52,559 nucleotides of DNA from a virus. Under the pieces are notes generated by a model. It searched no databases. It saw only the letters and a list, made by a program, of their open reading frames with translations, and had not been told where the DNA came from. Both the position numbers and the translations under genes were made by a program. The stretch lies in IMG/VR virus record IMGVR_UViG_3300025828_000031, positions 1 through 52,559 of that record. One strand, written 5' to 3'. Each line of letters opens with the position of its first letter. Position 1 is the first letter of the stretch. Below are positions 34,501 through 41,030 of the stretch, in pieces.

Positions 34501-34538
34501 ACACCTTTGAAAGTATTTTCAGTAAACTGCTGAGGCAT
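28509..34538 (-). CDS. Giant baseplate structural protein, DUF4815-like
   Basis: A 2009-residue protein. The N-terminus (ENTFKGVYKDDFLDSAGYQR, ILFNSGRPLQARELTQLQTI) is the pattern I know from the very large DUF4815-type virion proteins of marine T4-like phages. It sits after gp8, where T4 has genes 9-12, so it may replace the tail-pin and short-fibre connectors. A strongly basic, Arg-rich stretch lies at residues about 1093-1160 (TTYTRMARGRLTGATRRTT then RRRERERELVRQTVQTTVTT). The C-terminal half has beta-rich domains including one near PAHGLGDGDRPRIEGLDP. A good ribosome site (TAAGGA) precedes the ATG. Internal structure is unknown. Confidence 0.7.
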   Translation of the reverse strand: MPQQFTENTFKGVYKDDFLDSAGYQRILFNSGRPLQARELTQLQTILQTQITRFARNIFLDGAAVSPKSSGAGTEIRDYVVVARTTDVTNPVLPQEAKQYLGAVFTGAAKTGTSGLKFVVSHVEVTDANDGTGSFPVLYGRYIDAGQNKTNSTETQTTPLTFGLGETLTSPGLDDLQVVEGRSDVPSPTGKGVMFTMQGADFFTQGFFVYAPAQQIVISPYSEVANAAVGFEVVQDVVTVLDDEALYDNQGARPNLSSPGADRFRIRLLLATRDAVADNLDFLPFATVRETKIVQIKEGTDSFNQVEKRLAERQEETTGKFVVHPFNLEIQERDSNQVVNKIRYHMPVGEFGNNPIAYLDGYRLEQQLEKNLDVLKPVSVTTDSDKKTVTPYKNYVGALSDGATRAVDSSPSYLGNWATTSGIPNLNTQQRYSLLNSSDAVIGYARIKSLRNTGQINTSDSVEAADVHYRIHLYDINMNAGQNFRDAAKMTVKGGNASDAILLYRNGDNPNNTYIEAPEDNISLYEISDFRVKQVSNVQYTVLRHSSAITSDTAGDELAIPSLNPFESYIDEGQWTLINLTQNKTFTVPVADINPVSNPGKIQDLLALGGNLGDVYSLFYYVQKGTPASPVSAKTKTYREDWFTFEKTGSVFRVTFKGAGEAPVGGAPLYDGVELLEAYENDSNGTELTHQVEFDGGQRDNYYGPIELRPSGSGSGVTNIRAKIAYFEWSGAGDYFSPNSYNLLDSTWFDYGDIPTYQSRIDGRLYPLHNYFDFRPKLDPTADNMGAANYIEHPRDGDEIIHGVEYYNQRIDQITLAYTKDTFKPIIYVNSGIEGLQPTFPSQKENQMPLFSVLLGGNTKDIGDVMINANRYPRYTMSDIDDLRDRVSNLEETVSLSFIENEAQNLVELGADGSLRSKTGFFVDDFTKGLALTASTTGPNYLDDPNWITQALDVDESLIYPKIDKRYNDFLYDSDDTVITSFNSAYSRTVATNSPTAMATPGDSSVVQRGDMLMLKYTTVLDPTLTQEMISWRTPYDYEERGYYNVNPFNVFQGEGYLRLNPTGDFWVDQTRLPDRHVSGGTIHVKINDLSNYVPKTTTATTTYTRMARGRLTGATRRTTIAGRWRRRERERELVRQTVQTTVTTRERVKTRVVSDSYRTMQRDRVVAVNTVPFIRQRRVLAKAEGLRPNTRFWLYFDNVRMDQWVLDLSTQANYTALVNQKAHRKQYPPSQRRYQRHPNATGASNENVLISDDQGRLYFDMFIPNNARVPVPKSGIFPHAKELSTWIQKVKEGIKRHGADSPRCFDYAGWKFRCGAKPVKLLDISENNNDNALSMAKTVYVATGRNIVRRKDIITTRVIVSEDYIDRTQRTTTQVVDETVIGTTWERYDPLAQTFMVSGQSSVEGVFITKVDVFLRSAPPSIAPQIPLQLQIRGTRDGTPLRDAISEQHRVYKTAAECRAVVDSITDKENLTEVLSKPVTFEFPEPIYIAAGEEYAIVLLAECDDYEAYIATTYDLILGRTDKRVSKQPATGSLFLSQNGSTWTPKQNQDLAYRIYTAKFKGSGNANFYSQPAVRAAHNYNTSFSIDSTCVNPLYPSDHIYSSATDSTSLSRFFVYHPAHGLGDGDRPRIEGLDPTTEYRGVTGAEIMNVGNYVDSANVQGYYVKLYNTDSVVSGSPNPTYDPTLAFDSAGSFGADSATSETAFNIDRAVFDILDLNFNGTKIDYSSSFTSGYSHADARFLATRDPRFAIDTNVTPGTDANGMLPFSPSVPIYMNGPKYLANSDQQVVEMSGVPSIIVNAALETTQSSNFGGDLALAAKSSGYVSDLSPMIDIQQIGVELTNHIIDNQPIDSDNNQDSIDFRGYPIVQNANAPSGYVSELDPTLGTSPSKHITKPATLSQAANGLRIIVKAHKPVAASIDVYYRTTTGDDEDIYNSSWIYLPPQNNPPDALYIADGEVEPEFREYKYLAGGIDGDLPDFRQFQMKVVMRSTNTCQVPIIRDIKAIALI

Positions 34539-34549
34539 TTTTGTTTTCC

Positions 34550-36142
34550 TTACAGGTCAATAACGATTTTGACGTCTTCAGTTTGTTCGTCGTCGCGGAC
34601 AATCGCTACTCTGTTATCTATGTAGATTACGGTTCCAGAGAATCTGTCTGCTTCTGCTGGTCTTAAGTTTGGTCCATTAGAATTAGGTACAATGTTACAG
34701 GTTCCTAAATTACCTGTCTTGTTCCTGTTCTCATAGAAAGTCAATGAGTGAGTTGCATCACTTTCAAACATTTGGAAACCAGTTTCTCTAGTTTGGTGCA
34801 CATATGCGATTTCATTAGTCGCATCAAAGTAATCTAGGATACAAGCAGGTTCTACTGGCAGTCCAGTACCACCCTGCACAATTAATTGGTCGCCAGTCAA
34901 ATCTCCGGCGAAACCAGCAGCACCAGTAACATACAATTTCTTATAGACTTGCGCTGTTACAGCAGTCGTAGCAGAATCTCTTCCGAGCGCAGGAACAAAA
35001 CTACCGAACTGCGCTGAATCTTTTTGTGGATTCTTAATAAGACCTACCTGACGGAAGTCATTACGAACATTAAAATCGTTGTTCTCAGTGCCAGTCAAAG
35101 TTGTATGGAACATAAGGGCAGATGAATTCAGGTTAATAACTGGGTTGCTGCCCATGCCAGAATCACCGCCAACGATAATTGCTCGTCCTTTTGCTCCAGT
35201 GCCGCCACCGCCATCAAAGTGAATACTAGCATTAGCATAGTTTTGACCAAAACGATAAACGTCTGAGTCACCAATATTTCTTTTCATAACTACTTGGAAC
35301 ACTGATCCGTTAGCAACACGTGCAACTGCCTCAGCAGAATCACGACTCTTAACCATTTTAGTACCAAGTTTGAAATTTGCATTAGGAAGGCGATGCGGTG
35401 TACCAATGATGCTTACGGTAGGAGGTGTTGTGTACCCAGTACCGCCAGAGTCTATTGCAATACCAACGATTTGCCCTCTTACTGCACTATCTTGTATCTG
35501 CCATTGGTTTTGGCGAGCAGTCGTTGCGTTGATATATCGAGGATCTTGCTCTGAGTCGGCGAGGAACTTTTCTACTGGCATGTAGGCAGAAGTCAAAAAC
35601 TTACGTGCTTCTGCTGCACCAATGGTGAACAGGAATTTCCAAACGTATCCATCTTCTTCGTTTGAAAACGGTAAAATTTGTCGTTTAGTTGGTTTATACA
35701 ACGAAGGTTTTTGGTTGCCTTGATCGTCATAACCTGCTGCCAAGCAAACGAAAACTGAGTTATCGTCAGTGATCACATAATACGGATATTGAATATCTCC
35801 AGTTGCGCCGATCGTAGTGTTAGAACTGTATTCGTTATCCCAAGCACTGTAAAAGTTACCGAAAGTCCAGTTGTATCTCGGTACAACGTATGAGATATCA
35901 GTAATAAGTTTTAGAGACTGAAGCGATTCTTGGTATTTGATCACTTCGTTTTCAGAAGGGTTGGGAACCGGAGGCAGTCTTTCGCTTTGACCAGCACTAA
36001 CTGAGTCCCACTCTTCTGCGCGACCAATACCCAAATAAAATCTATCAGAGTCAGTACCCTGCGTCTTACCGATATTAAGATAAGACTGATAGATATTATC
36101 CAATATTTCTCTTTTGAATTTGTCTGATACTGTAGCCGCCAT
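34550..36142 (-). CDS. gp8: Baseplate wedge protein gp8
   Basis: Wedge subunit that in T4 forms a dimer linking gp7 and gp10. The protein has 530 residues, against 334 in T4. Both ends match: the start TSKFRTEKMLNFYNSIG-like SDKFKREILDNIYQSYLNIG, the segment DGYVWKFLFTIGAAEARKFL, and the end VIYIDNRVAIVRDDEQTEDV (T4: MIYMENRPPIIMAMDQTEEI). The extra length lies in the middle (residues about 220-430) as Gly-rich beta segments with DSGGTGYTTPPTVSI. It follows the 274-residue fibre-like gene by 12 bases. The homology is clear at both termini. Confidence 0.9.
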   Translation of the reverse strand: MAATVSDKFKREILDNIYQSYLNIGKTQGTDSDRFYLGIGRAEEWDSVSAGQSERLPPVPNPSENEVIKYQESLQSLKLITDISYVVPRYNWTFGNFYSAWDNEYSSNTTIGATGDIQYPYYVITDDNSVFVCLAAGYDDQGNQKPSLYKPTKRQILPFSNEEDGYVWKFLFTIGAAEARKFLTSAYMPVEKFLADSEQDPRYINATTARQNQWQIQDSAVRGQIVGIAIDSGGTGYTTPPTVSIIGTPHRLPNANFKLGTKMVKSRDSAEAVARVANGSVFQVVMKRNIGDSDVYRFGQNYANASIHFDGGGGTGAKGRAIIVGGDSGMGSNPVINLNSSALMFHTTLTGTENNDFNVRNDFRQVGLIKNPQKDSAQFGSFVPALGRDSATTAVTAQVYKKLYVTGAAGFAGDLTGDQLIVQGGTGLPVEPACILDYFDATNEIAYVHQTRETGFQMFESDATHSLTFYENRNKTGNLGTCNIVPNSNGPNLRPAEADRFSGTVIYIDNRVAIVRDDEQTEDVKIVIDL

Positions 36143-36154
36143 TATTTTTTACTC

Positions 36155-36979
36155 TTATTGATTAATCCTAGTTTGAGATGCCGAATCAAAACCCATGGCA
36201 ATCCAGTTGTTGCCGACCCACATTACTTCTACGCCACGAGCACCGTCTACAAAGAAAGAAGACCCCGAACCAAAGTTAGCAGGAGTCACCAAGGCACCAG
36301 CAGAAGTGGTGCTTACGAACTTTTTAGTTTGACCTGTATTAGTTCCGTCTGCCAGCGTCAAAGATATGTCTGATACTGCGGTGATCAAAGTAATTGGTAC
36401 GCTTGGATCTGCGGCACCGTTTGCAGTCAATTGTTCGTTTCCACTAACAATATTACAAGTAGAGCGCACCACGCCACTGTTCAATGGTTGTAGCACCAAA
36501 TCCACATCAGCAGAGTCACCAGCAACTGCGATCGCTGGTCCACTCGCCGAATCGCCGCTCTTAATGTTAATAAAGTTTGCTGAGTTTTCACCGCTCAACA
36601 ACAACACTTCGTCGCCGTTAGAATCTAAGACCTGATTTATTTTAGGCGAAGTAAAGGTCTTATTTGTAACTGTTTGAGTTGCAGTGTCAACTACTACGTT
36701 TCCTGTGTGATTAGGCAACGTGATTGTTTTCATAGAACCGCTGGAGACGTCACCGACAAATTTGGTCGGATATCCGCTAGAAGAATCTCCGAAGAAAATA
36801 GTACCATTTGTGCCAATATGGAAATCGTCGTGCGCTGCTACTGAATCGCCATACAAAGATTCAAAGATAGTGCTGAAGTTTGTATTAATTTTATCAGCAG
36901 CTGCTCTCAGCGTATCGCCAGTTCCGTCATTAGCAGTGGCGCCATTGAGTAGTTTTTGTCGATTCGTGACGTGTGCCAT
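36155..36979 (-). CDS. Fibre-like baseplate protein
   Basis: A 274-residue protein. It begins NRQKLLNGATANDGTGDTLR followed by a helix (AAADKINTNFSTIFESLYGD), an opening widespread in phage fibres and short adhesins. The rest is beta-rich with Ser, Asp, Gly and Thr (FHIGTNGTIFFGDSSSGYPT, TQTVTNKTFTSPKINQVLDS). The C-terminal 60 residues form a separate beta domain (GARGVEVMWVGNNWIAMGF). A perfect late promoter lies 27 bases upstream. Its place between gp6/gp7-position genes and gp8 suggests a baseplate peripheral protein or short fibre. The family is not recognised further. Confidence 0.62.
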   Translation of the reverse strand: MAHVTNRQKLLNGATANDGTGDTLRAAADKINTNFSTIFESLYGDSVAAHDDFHIGTNGTIFFGDSSSGYPTKFVGDVSSGSMKTITLPNHTGNVVVDTATQTVTNKTFTSPKINQVLDSNGDEVLLLSGENSANFINIKSGDSASGPAIAVAGDSADVDLVLQPLNSGVVRSTCNIVSGNEQLTANGAADPSVPITLITAVSDISLTLADGTNTGQTKKFVSTTSAGALVTPANFGSGSSFFVDGARGVEVMWVGNNWIAMGFDSASQTRINQ

Positions 36980-37005
36980 TTTTCAGTTCCGTAAATTTAT
37001 ACTGT

Positions 37006-37013
37006 TATTTATA
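37006..37013 (-). promoter_or_regulatory. T4-type late promoter before the fibre-like gene and gp8
   Basis: A perfect TATAAATA on the minus strand (37013 to 37006), in the 41-base gap between the 509-residue gene and the 274-residue gene, 27 bases before the ATG. It could drive the fibre-like gene, gp8 and the 2009-residue protein. Confidence 0.78.
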
Positions 37014-37020
37014 CTGGTTT

Positions 37021-38550
37021 TTAGTTGTTATCACCAGGATTTAAGTTAGGATACTCGGTATATTGAATCAGATTTGGTGTATTAGATTCCAGCAAAGGTT
37101 CTCTATGGGACCCTTGCGTTGCTGCCCAAGCATCGTAACCACCAACGCCATGATAGACGTTGCTATCATATGTAGAGTAGATGGTAGTTTGCATTCCTGA
37201 ACCGTTACTATCATATCCATACCACCTATCTTCGTCAAGAGGGTTGATAATGTTGGAGAGATCTGCATAAGTATCGTCCAATGTCCTTGCTTCAATATTG
37301 TCTGCTTGGTAAACTGAACCATACTGAGTATGCCAATTCTCTATGTTCCTTGGATGGTTCATATCATTAACTCGAGTTCTGATACGTTCGCCGTATGGTC
37401 CTGGTCCGATCTCAGTGATTGAAGTAGAGAACAATCCTGTTCCGTTGCGATCGTTCAAGAAATCAGTTGGCGTGAATCCAGAATCAAACTTATCGGCAAC
37501 AAACTTACCGCCAACAAACTTCTGCATAATTTGAGCAGTAGAGAACACATCTATAGGTGGTGGTGGTTCGATAATCGATGGTTGCGGACCCAAGTTAAAA
37601 TCAAAAATAGAATTAATTTGCACCTGACCAGCAAGATACATACCAGCAGGGTGTACAAATGTTTTGTAAGCATCTCTCCATACTGGTACACCAATTGGAG
37701 TAGAAATTAATATTCCATACAACTGATAGAAGGTATTATCAGTGATCCTCTTTAAAGTAAGTTCTGTTCCGATAGTAGAATAACTTCTTCTCGTTGCTTC
37801 TACCTTCAAATTTTGTCCTGGTGCCAGTAATGCTTTATTCGCCAGATAAGAAATTTTGCTATCGCTGTCTATAATTGGATTACCAGACCCGTCGCTGTCA
37901 AACTTATTAGAAGAAGCAGGTTCTAGTAAAAGTCCAGCGCTATCCAGCGTTTGTAAAACGATTGCCTGTTTAGCAAAATCAACAGTATAGTCTAAATCTT
38001 GACGCAACTGGATATAATCTCCATTGCTGTCTGTGACCGAAACTACAATATCGGAACCTTTGAAGGTGTATGGGAAGTTTCTGCCTGTTGCTTCGCCATT
38101 ACCTGCGAATATCATTTCTTCTTCGTTAGGGTCACCGACAAAAAAGACTTCGTCTTTGCCGTATCGGACTTCAATATCTAATCCATAAAATACACGGAAA
38201 AACTGTTTGATAGAAAATTCAGTACCTTTGGATCGGTACAGCAGATTAGAATATTGAAGCGAAGTTCTTTTGTCGTTGAAAGATTCGTAATAAGGTTTGC
38301 CCAGCAATAATTCGTTTGCAATAAAGTCCAACAGTTCAACTTTTGCGCCTGCAATATCCCTATTAAGGAGAAGGTCGTTTAGCGTTTCTGCGACATTGCC
38401 TTCTTCTTCTAGTGTCTTGTAGTACTCTTGTAAGAATTTTACAAGTTTTGGGTACTTGTCGTCAAAGTGCCCAGGAAGAACATCATAAACATGATATTTG
38501 TCTAGGTCTAGATTGCGACGATATACATCTGTTAGAGTCTTATCTAACAT
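37021..38550 (-). CDS. Baseplate structural protein in the gp7 position
   Basis: A 509-residue protein. It starts DKTLTDVYRRNLDLDKYHVY, then contains FDDKYPKLVKFLQEYYKTLE and SKGTEFSIKQFFRVFYGLDI, a pattern I associate with a conserved baseplate protein of marine T4-like phages; T4 gp7 is about twice as long, and I see no clear T4 match. Gp7 in T4 links gp6, gp8, gp10 and gp53 in the wedge. The order gp25, gp6, this gene, gp8 argues for the gp7 role. The start overlaps the gp6 stop by one base (TAATG). The C-terminal part is rich in Asp, Ser and Asn (LDDTYADLSNIINPLDEDRW). Confidence 0.62.
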   Translation of the reverse strand: MLDKTLTDVYRRNLDLDKYHVYDVLPGHFDDKYPKLVKFLQEYYKTLEEEGNVAETLNDLLLNRDIAGAKVELLDFIANELLLGKPYYESFNDKRTSLQYSNLLYRSKGTEFSIKQFFRVFYGLDIEVRYGKDEVFFVGDPNEEEMIFAGNGEATGRNFPYTFKGSDIVVSVTDSNGDYIQLRQDLDYTVDFAKQAIVLQTLDSAGLLLEPASSNKFDSDGSGNPIIDSDSKISYLANKALLAPGQNLKVEATRRSYSTIGTELTLKRITDNTFYQLYGILISTPIGVPVWRDAYKTFVHPAGMYLAGQVQINSIFDFNLGPQPSIIEPPPPIDVFSTAQIMQKFVGGKFVADKFDSGFTPTDFLNDRNGTGLFSTSITEIGPGPYGERIRTRVNDMNHPRNIENWHTQYGSVYQADNIEARTLDDTYADLSNIINPLDEDRWYGYDSNGSGMQTTIYSTYDSNVYHGVGGYDAWAATQGSHREPLLESNTPNLIQYTEYPNLNPGDNN

Positions 38551-40475
38551 TAGATAGTGTCTACCTTAATTGCTTTCGAGAAAGATTCTTCTTTGTCGAA
38601 TCGAATAATATTATTAAGTTGAGCAGTTACAGCAGATTCGTTTGCTGGCACGGCAAATATCTTTATGAAGTTTCTACCGCCAGGAATAGTCTGTACTGAT
38701 AGATTTTCTATATGTACTTCTCCTCGAGCAGCATCATAGTAACCAACATTGCTGACCATGACTTTGCCGCCAATCGTAACAAGTTCCAATACGTTAGAAG
38801 GTTTCCTGTCAAAAACCACAGGCACTCTTCCCTCTGGCGAAACTCTTATCCGATCGTTCACTTTGTTCCTTATGATACAAGTTTGATTTCTGAAGATAAA
38901 CAAACTAGAGGTGATAGTGTGATCATTGGTAACAAGCGGGTCTCTAAGAGCGACAGGGAAAGTCAAGTCAAATTTTTGTTCTAAGTTAAATATAGGCAAG
39001 ATTCTTCTGTTTAATTTTATATCTGATCTAGAAGAAAGCACTGAAGCATCAGCGGCATCAATAGCAGTCAGCATATTCGACTTACGGAATACTTGGTCAA
39101 ACTTACCAGTGTTCTCCAAGAAATATTGATCAATGGCATCAGTCACCAATGAGTTTACTGTTGACTCGCTGAATCCAGTTAATGACGGATTGAATCTAAA
39201 AAATGTTTGGCATGATATAAAAGTCGTTTCTGGATCAGTAAACTTCAAGTCAAAAGAAGCGATTGAAAACTCGTCAGCAAGATCTAGGATACCTTGCCGG
39301 ACGTCGGAAATAGTTGAGTTTGAAAGATTGTCTTTAAATACAATGGACGTAAACACTGAACCATAATCTGGTTTGGGATCATCTTCGCCACCCCAAGACT
39401 TAATGTCGTCAATAAAAGAAGAATATTTTTTAAGTATCAATGCGGAGTAGTCGGTTGACGTTACCATTCTATTTTGTGCAGCATATTGATATGGCGCATT
39501 TATTCGCATAGATTCTATTGATTCTTTGTCTGCACCACCAGAAGATCTTGACAATGTTGTGACTCCAACATCACCCTCATCTACCTCTACAGTAGAAGAA
39601 GTCGTAGTGGCAAAAGTAAAACTGGATGCAATTCTAAGGGCAGAAATTTCGTTAGCAATAATTCCATTCGTTCTTAAGTAATTGACTTCGATAACTTGTC
39701 CAGAAGTCGGTGCGGCACCCAAAGAGTTGCCGTTACCGAAAGTCAGTTCATACAGTCCATTGGGTGATTCCCTTAAAACATACAATCTAGATTGTTCGTT
39801 AATCGTAGTGGCATCAAGCAAGTTTACATACTGAGTAAAGTCGCCTCTGGTATTTGCACTCTGCTGATTAGGATAAACTTTTATGATCGCAGTTGTGATG
39901 TCCATATTCTCATCTGGTATCACATAAACAGTATCTGTTACCTCTCCAACTATAAATTGTTGATTGACTTCAATACCTTCAAAAACTTTAATAGGCAGAG
40001 ATGGATCTGCTATTGGGGCGAATCTGTACACCTCTCCCGCAACTGAAGTCGCAGTTAACGACTCTCTGTTTGTAAAAGTATAGTCCACACCATCTTTAGT
40101 CCCACGGAGGACTAATTCTCCTGGCAACAAAGTTTGGGAGTTTTGAATTATAAGTGGATACCCAGCAGTGTTAACATTAAGAGTGATTGTACACTCCGGC
40201 GACTTTTTAGAATCGGGCACATAACCTAAAGATTCAGCAAGAGAAACTACTGATGGACGCAATTGCGCAGTTACAAGGAAAGACTCGTTTAATGAAAAGT
40301 TTGCAATCAATCCATTAAGATGTGTGTTGTATGCCAACACATCCAAAATATTGGATAAACCGGAACCTTCAAAATCATAATCGTTGAACTCTCCGCTATT
40401 TCTCAGAGAAGTCTTCAACGACTCTTTGATTGTATTAAAGTCTAGTTGCGCTGAAGTAATAGTAGTTGATGCCAT
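38550..40475 (-). CDS. gp6: Baseplate wedge protein gp6
   Basis: Central wedge subunit that makes the inner ring of the baseplate and changes shape on tail contraction. It has 641 residues, close to T4 gp6 (660). The N-terminal segment FNTIKESLKTSLRNSGEFND, YDFEGSGLSNILDVLAYNTH and NESFLVTAQLRPSVVSLAES is the family hallmark, as is the later RMVTSTDYSALILKKYSSFI. It shares one base with both neighbours (gp25 upstream, the 509-residue gene downstream), so translation is probably coupled along the wedge genes. Confidence 0.95.
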   Translation of the reverse strand: MASTTITSAQLDFNTIKESLKTSLRNSGEFNDYDFEGSGLSNILDVLAYNTHLNGLIANFSLNESFLVTAQLRPSVVSLAESLGYVPDSKKSPECTITLNVNTAGYPLIIQNSQTLLPGELVLRGTKDGVDYTFTNRESLTATSVAGEVYRFAPIADPSLPIKVFEGIEVNQQFIVGEVTDTVYVIPDENMDITTAIIKVYPNQQSANTRGDFTQYVNLLDATTINEQSRLYVLRESPNGLYELTFGNGNSLGAAPTSGQVIEVNYLRTNGIIANEISALRIASSFTFATTTSSTVEVDEGDVGVTTLSRSSGGADKESIESMRINAPYQYAAQNRMVTSTDYSALILKKYSSFIDDIKSWGGEDDPKPDYGSVFTSIVFKDNLSNSTISDVRQGILDLADEFSIASFDLKFTDPETTFISCQTFFRFNPSLTGFSESTVNSLVTDAIDQYFLENTGKFDQVFRKSNMLTAIDAADASVLSSRSDIKLNRRILPIFNLEQKFDLTFPVALRDPLVTNDHTITSSLFIFRNQTCIIRNKVNDRIRVSPEGRVPVVFDRKPSNVLELVTIGGKVMVSNVGYYDAARGEVHIENLSVQTIPGGRNFIKIFAVPANESAVTAQLNNIIRFDKEESFSKAIKVDTI

Positions 40476-40996
40476 TATCGTAACCTATTCATGTTAACTC
40501 TTGCTGTAAATTCCCCTTGCTCATTTTCTATAGTAAACTCCACAATAACTGCGATAGTATTTCTTAGACTGTTTCTACTAAAAATACTACCTGCGCCCTT
40601 TTCGACTAAAGTATCACCATCATAAAACTTGACGTCTGTGACAGTAACCCTTGGTTCGTCTCTTCCCAGCGCATTGACTACCATTTGAGAAATAAGAGTT
40701 TCCGAATAAGTCTCCACTGTCTCAAAAAGCATAGCACGGAGGTTGGCGCCATATTTTGGTCTAAATGGTTTTTCGAGTCTATTGGTTAACAATATATTTT
40801 GTACAGACTGTACTACTGCTGCCGCATCACTTTTCTTAAACACGTCTCCTATGAAACCCTCTGGCGTGCCATTGTTATAACTGGTCGGAGTGCCAGACTT
40901 AGCAGTAAAAGATAAGTCTATGTCGGAATATTGTATTTTTTTACCAGTGACAAGAGTATTGTCTTTTAATCCTGGTGTGACTCGTTTTAGTGCCAT
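40475..40996 (-). CDS. gp25: Baseplate wedge protein gp25
   Basis: GPW/gp25 family protein. Gp25 lies next to the hub and touches the sheath, transmitting the contraction signal. The protein has 173 residues (T4: 132), with a short N-terminal extension. The core FKKSDAAAVVQSVQNILLTN, LEKPFRPKYGANLRAMLFE, followed by SQMVVNALGRDEPRVTVTDV, is the conserved part with the EPR motif (EKPFRPKYG and DEPRV). It is followed by gp6 with a one-base overlap, and follows the needle protein by 34 bases. Confidence 0.95.
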   Translation of the reverse strand: MALKRVTPGLKDNTLVTGKKIQYSDIDLSFTAKSGTPTSYNNGTPEGFIGDVFKKSDAAAVVQSVQNILLTNRLEKPFRPKYGANLRAMLFETVETYSETLISQMVVNALGRDEPRVTVTDVKFYDGDTLVEKGAGSIFSRNSLRNTIAVIVEFTIENEQGEFTARVNMNRLR

Positions 40997-41030
40997 TTGT
41001 TATTATAGTCCAACAGTCTGATAGTTCTAT

